A stretch of DNA of 64,000 bases. It comes from an endosymbiont of Galathealinum brachiosum. Its GTDB lineage: Bacteria > Pseudomonadota > Gammaproteobacteria > SZUA-229. The position numbers were made by a program, and so were the translations under genes. The stretch spans positions 395,125 to 459,124 of the forward strand of contig QFXC01000007.1 in the NCBI GenBank assembly GCA_003349885.1. Direction: 5' to 3'. The notes below the pieces were generated by a model, which saw only the letters and a program-made list of their open reading frames with translations, was not told where the DNA came from and searched no databases. Of the stretch, positions 19,160-29,046 are shown one piece after another; the first letter of the stretch is position 1, and each line of letters starts with the position of its first letter.

Positions 19160-20131
19160 TTACTGAACAGGCTGCATAGAAGTAGCGATCATGCGAACAG
19201 TTGAAGCCGGCACCTCACCAATCGCAGTCACAAAAGTATCATTAACAAATGAGCTATACGCATTTACCGGGCCCATCCTGGACTGACCGACCAGTGTTTT
19301 CTGTTTTTCTTTAGCTGTCTCAATAAAGACAGAAACCGACGCCATGCCATCACTAAACACCATATGATACGCTGGCTGCTGTTGATTTGTTTTTATCGAA
19401 CGGGTTAAAACAAAACCCGCGGGCATTTTTTCTGCATACCAGCTTTTTGATTTTACATCCGTGCTTTTCGATAGCATCACTTTTTTAAACTCGGCCAGTT
19501 TAGAGTCATCAAGCCTGTTTGCCGGTGCTGATGTTAATAATTCAATATCGCTGTACATCAGTTGCTCTAGCACACGACCTTTGTTATTCAGTAAATCACA
19601 TTTTAATAACAAACCACTTTGTTTATCTAACCAGAAGGTATAACCATAACGGTGCTTGTCACGGGGAATCATATGCATGATTTGAGTGATTTTATTTGCA
19701 ACCCGCTCTTCGTTACCCAACTCAAGAAGATAAAGTTGTTTCAGTTTATCCCTGTTTTCAGGTAATGCGGGATGCAGTGGCCCTTTATCTTCAGCACCTG
19801 TTTTAGCCGATGAAACAGTAATTAATTTTTTACCCGGAAATATAGTGGTAACAGAACCGTTTTTACGAAAAATAATCTGATCTTCACCGGTCTGAGATTC
19901 CAGCGTCTGCCAGTTTTCACCCGCTGTCACACCCTGTTTAACTTTTATAGCCTGTAGTTTGTCATCCTGGCGAATAACCAGTGTGCCCTGATAATTCTGT
20001 GATTTTGTGGCCTGATCCATTTTATCAAGCCAGTGATCAACCGGGCTAGCATTTGCAGCTAGAGATAAAGAAAAAAATAAAAATAAAGAAAATGTTCTAA
20101 ACAAGCTCCAACCCCATAAAAAATATCTCAA
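19160..20131 (-). CDS. rseB: Periplasmic sigmaE regulator RseB/MucB
   Basis: RseB binds the periplasmic part of RseA and shields it from DegS, and senses mislocalised lipids/LPS. The 323-residue protein has a signal peptide (about 1-28) and a LolA-like N-terminal domain (WLDKMDQATKSQNYQGTLVI), followed by the C-terminal domain with a GMASVSVFIE segment typical of MucB. It is separated from rseA by 126 nt carrying a REP-like palindrome. Confidence 0.94.
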   Translation of the reverse strand: MRYFLWGWSLFRTFSLFLFFSLSLAANASPVDHWLDKMDQATKSQNYQGTLVIRQDDKLQAIKVKQGVTAGENWQTLESQTGEDQIIFRKNGSVTTIFPGKKLITVSSAKTGAEDKGPLHPALPENRDKLKQLYLLELGNEERVANKITQIMHMIPRDKHRYGYTFWLDKQSGLLLKCDLLNNKGRVLEQLMYSDIELLTSAPANRLDDSKLAEFKKVMLSKSTDVKSKSWYAEKMPAGFVLTRSIKTNQQQPAYHMVFSDGMASVSVFIETAKEKQKTLVGQSRMGPVNAYSSFVNDTFVTAIGEVPASTVRMIATSMQPVQ

Positions 20132-20186
20132 ATTGATTTATAACCCATGAACTTTACTCTGGTCACTTTTCTCAAGTTTCTCTACT

Positions 20187-20222
20187 CGGGGTCAGATCCG
20201 ACTTTTCACGGCTCTGCCCCCT
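20187..20222. repeat. REP-like palindrome between rseA and rseB
   Basis: CGGGGTCAGATCCG and CGGCTCTGCCCC form an imperfect stem around an A/T-rich loop. It lies within the rpoE-rseABC operon, where it could attenuate expression of rseB and downstream genes. It resembles the other GGGG-ended palindromes in the window. Confidence 0.5.
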
Positions 20223-20257
20223 GCTGTAATACCACCAAAAAACCTACGAAGACCTAT

Positions 20258-20905
20258 TTAATGTTTTTCCGACTCAGTCTCATGAGTTTTAACATCAGCC
20301 GCACGCACATAAGGCATCATACCCTGCATTGTAGACTGACTCGCATAACCGGAATGTTGCATCATATAGTTATTTAATAACTTTTGCTGCTCAGGTGTTT
20401 TTTCACTGATCCTTAAAGTAGATGCAACCTGCACATTACGTGAAATTTCAGAGCTCACTCTCTCTATTGGTGCTGACTCTATTGGTGATGACTGAGCTAA
20501 CTGCGCAGACTGCTCCACACCACCACTGTTCTGCACGGTATTAAATGTAACCAGAGTCACCATCGCAACTGAGGCTGCAACCGCCATACCGGTTAATGGT
20601 TTTACCCAGCCTGAAAAAAGCGCTGACAGACTAAACTGCGTTTTCTGCTTTGCAGAAACAGCTGCTTCATTGTAATCGGGCTCCTGCTCAATCGCACGAT
20701 GCACAGCTGAGCTAATGTCCATAAATGAAGACTGATCTAACTCTTCACGTAACACATCACCCATTAAACGATAACGCTGGGCAGCTTCCGCATCTGCAAT
20801 CGGGTCACGTTTTAAATCCTGCATATAAGACGCTAATTGCTGCTCATCTAAAGCACTGTCTAATAATGCGGATAACTGTTCGTCACGTTGTTGTTCTTTA
20901 TTCAT
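20258..20905 (-). CDS. rseA: Anti-sigmaE factor RseA/MucA
   Basis: RseA is a single-pass membrane anti-sigma factor that holds RpoE. The N-terminal cytoplasmic domain has the typical EQLSALLDSALDEQQLASYM start, then one membrane segment (about residue 104-124, VKPLTGMAVAASVAMVTLV) and a periplasmic part rich in Gln/Ser. Starts GTG 20914, ATG 20908 and ATG 20905 are all in frame; AGGTGAGT before them fits ATG 20905 best. It follows rpoE immediately. Confidence 0.93.
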   Translation of the reverse strand: MNKEQQRDEQLSALLDSALDEQQLASYMQDLKRDPIADAEAAQRYRLMGDVLREELDQSSFMDISSAVHRAIEQEPDYNEAAVSAKQKTQFSLSALFSGWVKPLTGMAVAASVAMVTLVTFNTVQNSGGVEQSAQLAQSSPIESAPIERVSSEISRNVQVASTLRISEKTPEQQKLLNNYMMQHSGYASQSTMQGMMPYVRAADVKTHETESEKH

Positions 20906-20914
20906 CATACTCAC

Positions 20915-21499
20915 CTAGGATTTACCATCTAGCAGTGGCTTAAGTTGCTTATCTATTGCTTCACGTGCACGGAAAATACGTGAACGTACTGTACCGATTG
21001 GGCAGTCCATGACTTCGGCGATTTCTTCGTAACTCAGGCCTTCCATTTCACGTAATGTCACCGCTTCTTTTAAATCAGAAGGCAGTTCACCTATTGATTT
21101 ATGAATAACCTGTTTAATTTCCTGAGCTAATAATTCTTTTTCCGGTGTGGCATATTCACGTAACCAGTCAGCTCCGTCATATTGCTCTGCATCCTGAGCA
21201 TCCACAGCCGATTCTGTTGCTCTGCGACTTGCAGACACCAGATAATTTTTTGCCGTATTAATCGCAATACGGTACATCCAGGTATAAAAAGCACTGTCCC
21301 CACGGAAATTTTTCAATGCACGATAAGCCTTAATAAATGCTTCCTGCGTTACATCCTGAACTTCATCACCGTTTCTCACAAAACGTGCAACCAGCTTGAT
21401 AATCCGATGCTGGTACTTCAATACCAGAATATCAAAAGCCTTCTTGTCGCCTTGCTGTACCCGCTCTACCAGAGCCTGATCAATTTCGCGCTCGCCCAT
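20915..21499 (-). CDS. rpoE: RNA polymerase sigmaE factor
   Basis: RpoE is the envelope-stress ECF sigma factor. The protein from ATG 21499 is 194 residues and begins MGEREIDQALVERVQQGDK, the canonical RpoE N-terminus; sigma region 2 (YQHRIIKLVARFVRNGDEVQ) and region 4 (LREMEGLSYEEIAEVMDCPI) follow. The frame is open 177 nt further upstream, to 21676, but GGAGGA lies 10 nt before ATG 21499, so the longer form is probably wrong. A sigmaE-like promoter lies upstream inside nadB. Confidence 0.96.
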   Translation of the reverse strand: MGEREIDQALVERVQQGDKKAFDILVLKYQHRIIKLVARFVRNGDEVQDVTQEAFIKAYRALKNFRGDSAFYTWMYRIAINTAKNYLVSASRRATESAVDAQDAEQYDGADWLREYATPEKELLAQEIKQVIHKSIGELPSDLKEAVTLREMEGLSYEEIAEVMDCPIGTVRSRIFRAREAIDKQLKPLLDGKS

Positions 21500-21714
21500 A
21501 CGGGCCTGTCCTCCACTCGACACCTGCTGCTTTTCCTGTGCCTGTTTTCTTAGATTATCTCTAACCTGTAATGTTCGTTTAGGCGTGATCACCTTATTTG
21601 GTGTAGTATCACTGCCAAACCCCAGAGTTAGATCTGGAACCATAACTGGGACAATACCTGATTCGCATACTGACATAAAGACTTACCCTAATAATATGTA
21701 TAAATGTATTAACA

Positions 21715-23325
21715 ATGTCCAACAAACTAAACAATAGACAAACCAAACGCTACGAAGTTCTAATTATTGGTGGTGGCGCAGCAGGTTTAACACTTGCGCT
21801 GAATTTACCGCCTCATATGAAGGTCGCGGTGATAACAAAAGACCGTGAAACAGAAGGCAGCACATACTATGCGCAGGGTGGTATTTCAGCCGTTTTACGT
21901 AGCAGTGACTCTTTTGAATCCCATATAGAAGACACCATGAATGCGGGGGGTGGCCTGTGTGATTTACAGGCTGCAACCTTCACCGTAGAAAATGGCCCGC
22001 AAGCGATTAGCTGGTTATCTGATCTGGGTGTGCCCTTTACAACAGATAAACATAAAGATGGTAAAAAGAGCTGGCACCTGACTCGCGAAGGCGGTCACAG
22101 TCATCGCAGGGTCATTCATGCTGCCGATGCCACAGGTCAGGCACTGGAAACCACACTCATAAATCATGTTAAACACAGTGACAATATCGACCTGCTAGAT
22201 CACCACATTGCTGTCGATTTAATCACCGGAAAAAAACTGGGTCTGGACCACAATCGCTGCATTGGTGCTTATGTGCTGGATAAAAACAATATGCATGTGG
22301 AAACCTATCAGGCGAAAAATGTAGTGCTCGCCTCAGGTGGCGCCAGTAAAGTTTACCTGTATACATCCAATCCGGATGGTTCAACCGGTGACGGTATTGC
22401 CATGGCAACGCGTGCGGGTTGTCGGGTCGCCAATATGGAATTTATGCAATTCCACCCAACCTGTTTATATCACCCTAAAGCCAAATCATTTTTACTCACT
22501 GAAGCACTCAGAGGTGAAGGTGGTCATTTACTGCTGCCGGATGGCACGCGTTTTATGCACAAGTTTGATGAACGAGGCGAACTGGCACCCCGTGATATCG
22601 TCGCCCGCGCAATCGACCATGAAATGAAACGCCTGGGTGTCGATTGTCTGTATCTGGATATCAGCCATAAATCCGCTGCTTTTATTCGCTCACATTTCCC
22701 GACTATTTATGCCAAGTGTAAAGAGTTTGGTATTGATCTGACCAAAGAACCAGCTCCGGTTGTGCCCGCTGCCCACTATACCTGTGGTGGTGTAATGACT
22801 GATTTACACGGTCAGACCGACATTGAAAATTTATACGCCATTGGTGAAACCGCATTCACCGGTTTGCATGGCGCTAATCGTATGGCGAGTAACTCATTAC
22901 TTGAGTGCCTGGTATTTGCTCGGGCGGCCGCGCAACATATCACCGAAAATGAAAATACAAAGTGTAAATGGGACTCAATAGAAGCCTGGGATGAAAGCCG
23001 GGTAACCAACTCGGATGAAGAAGTAGTCGTCTCTCACAACTGGGATGAACTCAGACGTTTCATGTGGGATTATGTTGGCATCGTACGCACCGATAAACGC
23101 CTGCAACGCGCCAAACGTCGAGTTGATTTGCTACTGCTGGAAATTGAAGAATACTATGGCAACTTCCGCGTAACCGCCGACTTACTTGAATTACGTAATC
23201 TGGCCGTAGTAGCAGATTTAATTATTCGCAGCGCTATGCAACGCAAGGAAAGCCGTGGGCTGCATTACACACTGGATTATTTGCAGATGGATGACGAAGC
23301 AGAGAATACGGTATTGACGCCTTAA
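21715..23325 (+). CDS. nadB: L-aspartate oxidase
   Basis: NadB oxidises L-aspartate to iminoaspartate in NAD biosynthesis. The 536-residue FAD enzyme has the Rossmann motif [13 protein letters not shown] (about 18-30), [12 protein letters not shown], the substrate-domain signature HFHPTCLY-like FHPTCLYHP, the [11 protein letters not shown] segment and the C-terminal [13 protein letters not shown] helix. Length is normal. It diverges from rpoE, the usual neighbourhood. Confidence 0.97.
   Translation: MSNKLNNRQTKRYEVLIIGGGAAGLTLALNLPPHMKVAVITKDRETEGSTYYAQGGISAVLRSSDSFESHIEDTMNAGGGLCDLQAATFTVENGPQAISWLSDLGVPFTTDKHKDGKKSWHLTREGGHSHRRVIHAADATGQALETTLINHVKHSDNIDLLDHHIAVDLITGKKLGLDHNRCIGAYVLDKNNMHVETYQAKNVVLASGGASKVYLYTSNPDGSTGDGIAMATRAGCRVANMEFMQFHPTCLYHPKAKSFLLTEALRGEGGHLLLPDGTRFMHKFDERGELAPRDIVARAIDHEMKRLGVDCLYLDISHKSAAFIRSHFPTIYAKCKEFGIDLTKEPAPVVPAAHYTCGGVMTDLHGQTDIENLYAIGETAFTGLHGANRMASNSLLECLVFARAAAQHITENENTKCKWDSIEAWDESRVTNSDEEVVVSHNWDELRRFMWDYVGIVRTDKRLQRAKRRVDLLLLEIEEYYGNFRVTADLLELRNLAVVADLIIRSAMQRKESRGLHYTLDYLQMDDEAENTVLTP
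21733..21760 (-). promoter_or_regulatory. Putative sigmaE promoter of rpoE operon
   Basis: On the minus strand GAACTT (21760-21755) is followed after exactly 16 nt by TCTATT (21738-21733). The sigmaE consensus is GAACTT-N16/17-TCTRA, so the -35 is perfect and the -10 partly matches. It would give a leader of about 225 nt to the rpoE ATG at 21499. SigmaE autoregulation is known; use of this site is inference. Confidence 0.45.
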
Positions 23326-23390
23326 ATTACCTGTAATATTACTTATTAAAACAAAGAACATTACTCCGTCATACATAGCCGAGAGGATGT

Positions 23391-23430
23391 ATTCCCGTCA
23401 TTCCCGAACGCTTGTGTCGGGGATGACAAA
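23391..23430. repeat. Partial dispersed palindromic repeat
   Basis: TCATTCCCGAACGCTTGTGTCGGGGATGA is an imperfect palindrome closely related to one arm of the repeat at 59546-59631. It lies between nadB and the rhodanese gene. Confidence 0.5.
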
Positions 23431-23458
23431 AATTTGAATTTGAATTAAATAATCACCC

Positions 23459-24295
23459 ATGACAAATACTCCCCCATTACCCCTGGTCATTGAACCCGAA
23501 GCACTCAATGCAATTCTAAACAATGAAAACCTGCTCATTGTTGATTTATCCAGCCCCAAACAATACCAGCAGGCACACATACCAGAAGCCGTCTTTTTAG
23601 ATTACGGCCATATTGTCGGCATGAATCAGCCCTACACCGGCCTATTACCCGAAGCCAAACAATTCGAACATATTATTAATTCTCTGGGCATAACCCCGAA
23701 TACGCAAATCGTGGCTTATGATGAGGAAGGTGGTGGCAAAGCAGCACGCCTGATCTGGACATTACACGCCATGAATCACAATAATGCCAGCATGTTAAAT
23801 GGCGGCCTGATAGCCTGGTATCGAGAAAAACACCCCCTCAGCAATAAAAGCGTAACCAGCCAGCCCAACCCGGGTGATAAACATTATAAAGTTGATTTCA
23901 ACTTGCAACCAGTCGTTGCCAGCACTGAATACATAATAGATAACCTTGAGAATAACGCTGTCGGTTTACTCGATGCTCGCAGTATTGATGAATTTACCGG
24001 CAATGCAAAATACGCACAGAAAACCGGACGTATCCCCGGTGCAAAGCATTTTGAATGGACGCGTGCAATGGACACCGAAGCTAACTACCGACTGCTCTCT
24101 AAAGAAACTCTACAACCCATGTTAGATGAACTGGGGTTAACGCAAGATAAAGAAATAATAGTGTATTGCCAGAGTCATCATCGCTCTGCATTGTCCTACT
24201 TAATGCTTAAATATCTGGGCTATGAAAAAGTAAGAGGTTACCCGGGGTCGTGGAGTGAATGGGGAAACCGGACCGATACACCGATTGAGAACTAA
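23459..24295 (+). CDS. Two-domain rhodanese sulfurtransferase
   Basis: A 278-residue tandem rhodanese. The N-terminal domain (about 15-130) lacks a catalytic Cys (AYDEEGGGKAARLIW). The C-terminal domain carries the active loop CQSHHRS with Cys at about residue 237. This is the thiosulfate/3-mercaptopyruvate sulfurtransferase architecture (SseA-like), but the loop is closer to thiosulfate sulfurtransferases than to the CGSGVT loop of mercaptopyruvate enzymes. No signal peptide, so cytoplasmic. It follows nadB but is separated by a dispersed palindromic repeat. Confidence 0.9.
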   Translation: MTNTPPLPLVIEPEALNAILNNENLLIVDLSSPKQYQQAHIPEAVFLDYGHIVGMNQPYTGLLPEAKQFEHIINSLGITPNTQIVAYDEEGGGKAARLIWTLHAMNHNNASMLNGGLIAWYREKHPLSNKSVTSQPNPGDKHYKVDFNLQPVVASTEYIIDNLENNAVGLLDARSIDEFTGNAKYAQKTGRIPGAKHFEWTRAMDTEANYRLLSKETLQPMLDELGLTQDKEIIVYCQSHHRSALSYLMLKYLGYEKVRGYPGSWSEWGNRTDTPIEN

Positions 24296-24510
24296 CAACC
24301 CCTTTGCATACCTTTACAGAAAAAACTCTAAGATTAATCTTCAAGACATAATCAGGGTCATATACTAATAGAGATTCAATTAGCCTGTTTTCTGATCAAT
24401 AACTATAAATATCCAGGCTGCATAAGTTGATCCTAATACATGACTACTATAGTATGGCATCCATAAAAACTAGATAGTCAATAATTTAAATTTTAATGGA
24501 TGAAACTCAA

Positions 24511-25341
24511 ATGAAAAACATCAGCAAATTACTGCTTTTATCGACCCTTTTAACTACCGCTACGGTTCAATCAGCAAGTATCGGCACATATGCAGCAGGT
24601 GGTCTTTTTGGCACTAGCGAAACGTCTGGTGGCATTGATCAAAGCACTGCTTCCGTTCAAGGTTCACGAAGCTTACAGGTAGTTCCAGGCTTTGGCACGT
24701 TAGGCGCATACTCATACAGAGCTGAAGCCGGCTTTGATACAAATGCCTTTGCTCCTGTGCTTAGAGCTGAAGCAATATATGATCGTCATACTGATGCATC
24801 AGATGACTGGTTTATCTCAGCAGAAGCATCTGCATTTCAGGTGTATCAAAACACCAGCAGCACATCTAATACTTACACCATCAGTCTCAATTTACATGGC
24901 ATTGTAGACAGCTCACCTTCCTCATTTATTGATGCCGACTTTTTTGTCTATTCAGGTGCCAATGTTTTTGCTGATAGCACATTATGTGGCAGCACTGCCA
25001 ATAGTTTAAATGATCTTGGTTACGCCTGCGGCTCTCAGATAGCATCTGAATTCGGTGGGTCGGGCTCTGAAATATCAGGTAATGGGGAAACGACTGTTCC
25101 TGGCATTGCCAGCTTTACAGTGGGTGCAGGCGAATTTTTCACTGTTTACGGAAGTCTTGAAGCGAGCACTTTTGGTGGCTCAGCAGATGCCTTCGGCACA
25201 TTCACTATGAAATTTGAGGATAACACCGACCTTCTCGCTGTAGGTCAGGTTTCAGCTGTTCCATTACCTGCTGCAGCCTGGTTGTTTATCTCTGGTCTTA
25301 TTGGCATAGCCACTTTTGCTAGAAGAAAAGCGACTGTATAA
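24511..25341 (+). CDS. VPLPA-CTERM exported protein
   Basis: A 276-residue exported protein with an N-terminal signal peptide (KNISKLLLLSTLLTTATVQSA) and a C-terminal sorting tail: VPLPAAAWLF, a hydrophobic segment and a final basic RRK. This is the VPLPA-type PEP-CTERM signal recognised by exosortase/archaeosortase systems. The body is a low-complexity, Ser/Gly/Ala-rich beta domain that I do not recognise. The start at 24511 gives the better signal peptide than the in-frame ATG at 24496. No exosortase is encoded here, so the sorting enzyme must lie elsewhere. Confidence 0.85.
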   Translation: MKNISKLLLLSTLLTTATVQSASIGTYAAGGLFGTSETSGGIDQSTASVQGSRSLQVVPGFGTLGAYSYRAEAGFDTNAFAPVLRAEAIYDRHTDASDDWFISAEASAFQVYQNTSSTSNTYTISLNLHGIVDSSPSSFIDADFFVYSGANVFADSTLCGSTANSLNDLGYACGSQIASEFGGSGSEISGNGETTVPGIASFTVGAGEFFTVYGSLEASTFGGSADAFGTFTMKFEDNTDLLAVGQVSAVPLPAAAWLFISGLIGIATFARRKATV

Positions 25342-25426
25342 TTTCCTGCTAATCAATCTAAAATTAAAACTGTTGTCAGTCAGTGAACGCAAAAAACAAC
25401 CGTGCTCATTAACTGACAAGTAATAA

Positions 25427-25975
25427 CTAAATATTCAATACATGCTCACGGTAATAAACCAGCTCATTGATTGAATCTTTAATGTCATCCATCGCCAGAT
25501 GTGATGAGTCTTTCTTAAAACCTTTAGCCACATCCGGTGCCCAACGCGCTGCAAGCTCCTTAAGTGTGCTTACATCCAGATTACGATAATGAAAAAACTC
25601 TTCCAGATCAGGCATATAGTTGGCTAAAAATCGACGATCCTGACAGATACTGTTACCACACATAGGCGACTTACCTGCTGGCACATATTGCTTTAAAAAC
25701 GCAATGGTCTGTTTTTCAGCATCCACATCTGAGTATGCACTGTCTTTAACACGCTGAGTTAAACCTGATTTACCATGCTGATTAGTACACCACTCATCCA
25801 TGCCATCGAGTAACTCATCACTCTGATGCACCGCTATCATTGGGCCTTCAGCCAGAATATTAAGGTCTTTATCCGTAACAATCGTCGCAATTTCAATTAT
25901 CACGTCGCTAGCTGGCTCGAGGCCGGTCATTTCAAGATCAATCCAGATTAAATTATCCGGGTTTACCTGTGACAT
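25427..25975 (-). CDS. orn: Oligoribonuclease
   Basis: Orn degrades 2-5 nt RNA oligomers and pGpG. The 182-residue protein has the DEDDh exonuclease motifs: [11 protein letters not shown] (D, E), then [11 protein letters not shown], and the C-terminal [15 protein letters not shown]. The frame is open upstream to 26017, but ATG 25975 ([16 protein letters not shown]) gives the family-typical N-terminus and length. The Gly-Cys change in GNSIGQDRRFL is a minor variant. Confidence 0.97.
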   Translation of the reverse strand: MSQVNPDNLIWIDLEMTGLEPASDVIIEIATIVTDKDLNILAEGPMIAVHQSDELLDGMDEWCTNQHGKSGLTQRVKDSAYSDVDAEKQTIAFLKQYVPAGKSPMCGNSICQDRRFLANYMPDLEEFFHYRNLDVSTLKELAARWAPDVAKGFKKDSSHLAMDDIKDSINELVYYREHVLNI

Positions 25976-26112
25976 GGTTTTCTCCAAATTCTTTATTAAT
26001 ATACTTACAAAATACACAGTAGAACATTTTCTCTAGAAAAGCGATAATCAGCCCTAACATAAATGATTTACCCCGTAACCCCCGACCATATATAAATCAG
26101 TAGTAGGTATAC

Positions 26113-27351
26113 ATGCACAATTTTGCAGTTCTATTTTTAGTTTTTTTTGCTATATCCATCGTCGTTAAGTTCTGGCTTTCCCAACGTCATCTGACTCATA
26201 TTCAGAAACACAGAGCTCAGGTGCCAGATGCATTCAATGAAAAAATCACACTGGATGAACATCAGAAAGCAGCTGACTACACCTCTACTAAAGTTAAATT
26301 CGGGCGCTTACCTCTCATCTATGATGCGGGCATATTATTAGCGTGGACATTTGGTGGTGGCCTTGAACTGCTTGATCAGTTTGCACGTGGTTATGAGTTA
26401 GGCTCGGTTTATACAGGTATTCTGGTCATTCTTTGCATGATGTTTATTTCATCTTTACTCGACCTTCCCTTCTCGCTTTACAGCACCTTTGTTATTGAAG
26501 AAAAATTCGGCTTTAACCGCACCACAATCAAAATATTTATTATAGATATGTTTAAAGGCGGATTACTGGGTCTTATTTTAGGCGTGCCTCTCATCTGGGT
26601 TGTGCTCTGGTTAATGGAACAGGCAGGCGAGTTCTGGTGGTTATATACCTGGGTTGTGTTAACAACATTCAGCTTACTCATCGCCTGGGCCTACCCCACA
26701 TGGATAGCACCCATTTTTAATAAATTCTCACCTCTGGAAGAAGGTGAAACCTTAAACCGCATTACCGGTTTATTAAATCGTTGCGGTTTTAATAGTGATG
26801 GCATTTTTGTTATTGATGGCTCTAAACGCTCCAGCCATGGTAATGCCTACTTTTCAGGTTTTGGTAAAAACAAACGTATTGTATTTTATGACACCTTACT
26901 TGAATCATTAAGTGATGATGAACTTGAAGCAGTGCTGGCCCATGAACTGGGTCACTTTAAACGCAAACATATTGTAAAAGGCATGGCGATTTCCTTTGCA
27001 ACCACATTAGCGGGTTTAGCCATACTCGCCTGGTTAATGAAAGCAGACTGGTTTTACACCTCGTTGGGCATTAGTACTTCTTCTACCTATATGGCATTAT
27101 TACTGTTCACCATTGTGACACCTGTGTTTACATTTTTACTTAGCCCGATAATGAGCATGTTTTCACGTAAGAATGAGTTTGAAGCCGATGATTATGCAGC
27201 GGAACAATCTGAAGCAAAATATTTAATACATGCACTGGTTAATCTTTATAAAGAAAATGCCAATACATTAACACCGGATCCACTGTATTCAGCATTTTAT
27301 GACAGCCATCCCCCTGCGCCCGTAAGAATTGCGCATCTGGCTAACCACTAA
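26113..27351 (+). CDS. M48 (Ste24-like) membrane metalloprotease
   Basis: A 412-residue membrane protein of the Ste24/CAAX protease family. It has several transmembrane segments (about 3-18, 70-90, 100-118, 145-195, 290-310, 325-345) and the zinc motif HELGH in VLAHELGHFKRKH (about 277-281), with the third ligand in EFEADDYA. Eukaryotic relatives process prenylated proteins; bacterial members are thought to act in membrane protein quality control. Substrates here are unknown. It diverges from orn. Confidence 0.93.
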   Translation: MHNFAVLFLVFFAISIVVKFWLSQRHLTHIQKHRAQVPDAFNEKITLDEHQKAADYTSTKVKFGRLPLIYDAGILLAWTFGGGLELLDQFARGYELGSVYTGILVILCMMFISSLLDLPFSLYSTFVIEEKFGFNRTTIKIFIIDMFKGGLLGLILGVPLIWVVLWLMEQAGEFWWLYTWVVLTTFSLLIAWAYPTWIAPIFNKFSPLEEGETLNRITGLLNRCGFNSDGIFVIDGSKRSSHGNAYFSGFGKNKRIVFYDTLLESLSDDELEAVLAHELGHFKRKHIVKGMAISFATTLAGLAILAWLMKADWFYTSLGISTSSTYMALLLFTIVTPVFTFLLSPIMSMFSRKNEFEADDYAAEQSEAKYLIHALVNLYKENANTLTPDPLYSAFYDSHPPAPVRIAHLANH

Positions 27352-27389
27352 TAACTAGAAAAAAACAATTGGAAAAACAGGAATTAAAG

Positions 27390-27677
27390 ATGAAAAAAAT
27401 AATGAGTTTTCTTTTACTGACTTTATCTGTCAGCCTGAGCACAAACCTGTATGCCGCTGATGATAAACATCATGGCGGTAAAGATTTACATGACAAAAAA
27501 TGCACAAAGTGTCACGGCAGCAGTGTATATACCCGTGATGAGCGTATGGTAAAAACCATGTCAGCACTGGAGAGTCAGGTAGAAAACTGCATGAAAGGTG
27601 CAGCAAAAGCCGAATGGACTCAACCTGAAACCACATCTGTTGTTGATTTTTTAAATGATCGTTATTACAAGTTCTAA
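27390..27677 (+). CDS. Small periplasmic cytochrome c
   Basis: A 95-residue monoheme c-type cytochrome. Signal peptide KKIMSFLLLTLSVSLSTNLYA, then CTKCHGSS with the heme-binding CXXCH at about residue 37, and the C-terminal segment VVDFLNDRYYKF found in small cytochromes linked to rsgA/orn. The start at 27390 gives a cleaner signal peptide than the in-frame ATG at 27369. The electron partner is unknown. Confidence 0.85.
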   Translation: MKKIMSFLLLTLSVSLSTNLYAADDKHHGGKDLHDKKCTKCHGSSVYTRDERMVKTMSALESQVENCMKGAAKAEWTQPETTSVVDFLNDRYYKF

Positions 27678-27756
27678 ATAAACCGATGGTTTTATACACA
27701 ACTATCACTAGCCGGGTTAATCCTAACCCGGCACATACCATTGCAATTACCTGACA

Positions 27757-28773
27757 ATGGCAAAAAGACGCATCAACGATCAGCAACAACGACGCATTAA
27801 AAGCATTCAACAAAAACGTCGTGAAAAAGCCGCAGACAATCAACAGGAAAAATCAGACACACTTTCACAGCAAGGCTTAGGTCCTGAACAATCCGGTCTG
27901 GTTATTACCAACTATGGCCGCGCTCAAATAGTTGAAGACAAAGAAAAAAAATTACACCGCTGTGTTGCAAGGCGAAATCTGGGCACACTGGTTTGTGGTG
28001 ATCAGGTTATCTGGCAACCCGCACTCGCCGATAATAATGAAGGTGTAGTTGTCGCCGTTGAAGAACGTCAATCACTATTACAAAAACCGGGTTTTGGTGG
28101 CAAGTTAAAACCCATGGCCGCAAACATCGATCAGATCATTATTGTCTCTGCCGTGCAGCCAGACCCCAAACCTTATCTGATTGACCGTTATCTTATTGCC
28201 GCAGAAAACCTGCCGGCAACACCGATTATTCTCATCAATAAAATTGATCTGTTAGAAGAAAAAAACAAAGACAGCATTAGAAAACTGGTAAAAGATTATC
28301 AGAACATCGGTTATAAAGTGATTACCTCCAGTAAAGTAACTGATTGTGGTTTTGATGATTTGTTAGAAACCCTACAATCACACACCAGTATTTTTGTCGG
28401 TTTATCAGGCGTGGGTAAATCATCATTAATTAATCACCTGATGCCCGAATTAAATATTCGCGTAGGTGAGCTTTCCGCCGCAAGTGGTGAAGGCACACAC
28501 ACCACCACCAGTTCAACACTCTACACCTTACCCTGTGGCGGCGTATTAATTGACTCACCGGGTGTACGTGATTTCGGATTATGGAATTCAACAGCCGAAG
28601 ACATACTTCACGGTTTTATAGAATTAAGAAAATATATTGGTCACTGCAAATTCTCAAATTGCAGCCACCAACACGAACCAGGCTGCGCAATTCAGCAGGC
28701 ACTAAAAGACGGTGATATTTCACAGATGAGATTTAATAGTTATCTGAAAACAATTGAGGAATACACAAACTGA
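27757..28773 (+). CDS. rsgA: Ribosome biogenesis GTPase RsgA
   Basis: RsgA is a circularly permuted GTPase checking late 30S maturation. The 338-residue protein has a basic N-terminus, an OB-fold (about 55-120), then permuted G4 NKIDLL, G1 GLSGVGKSSLINHL and G3 DSPGVRDF, and a C-terminal zinc-binding region with Cys/His ligands (CKFSNCSHQHEPGC). Length is normal. Confidence 0.97.
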   Translation: MAKRRINDQQQRRIKSIQQKRREKAADNQQEKSDTLSQQGLGPEQSGLVITNYGRAQIVEDKEKKLHRCVARRNLGTLVCGDQVIWQPALADNNEGVVVAVEERQSLLQKPGFGGKLKPMAANIDQIIIVSAVQPDPKPYLIDRYLIAAENLPATPIILINKIDLLEEKNKDSIRKLVKDYQNIGYKVITSSKVTDCGFDDLLETLQSHTSIFVGLSGVGKSSLINHLMPELNIRVGELSAASGEGTHTTTSSTLYTLPCGGVLIDSPGVRDFGLWNSTAEDILHGFIELRKYIGHCKFSNCSHQHEPGCAIQQALKDGDISQMRFNSYLKTIEEYTN

Positions 28774-28855
28774 ACACTACTATATCACTGTAGGACTTAG
28801 TCTCAGCTGACGACAAAATAGCAGATTTAACGTAAGTAAATTAATATATGAAATT

Positions 28856-28993
28856 ATTACAGCCTGATATCTATCAACAGCTACGATATTCATGCTTTAT
28901 AAAAATGAATTAAAACTACAGGACAGTAACTGTCCTTTGCTTAAGAAAAAGCTGTGAAAATGTCCAGACTATGACCGACAGTCTATTGCAGAC
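28856..28993 (+). other. Two-copy intergenic element, copy A (Fnr-box promoter)
   Basis: A ~138-bp stretch aligns almost without gaps to 36046-36183 (see copy B). It contains CTGAT-ATCT-ATCAA at 28864-28877, 9 of 10 half-site bases of the Fnr consensus TTGAT-N4-ATCAA, and a conserved TTATAAAAAT with the -10 hexamer TATAAA at 28898-28903. The box centre is 30 bp from the hexamer centre, the spacing of class II Fnr promoters. It reads toward the 3' end of the downstream Crp/Fnr gene. No open reading frame is shared between the two copies, so a small RNA is possible. A GGACAG-TAAC-TGTCC palindrome follows in this copy. Confidence 0.5.
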
Positions 28994-29046
28994 AATCATT
29001 CATATACAACCAGGCACTAAACTAGCGCTAACACCCTGAATACTAT

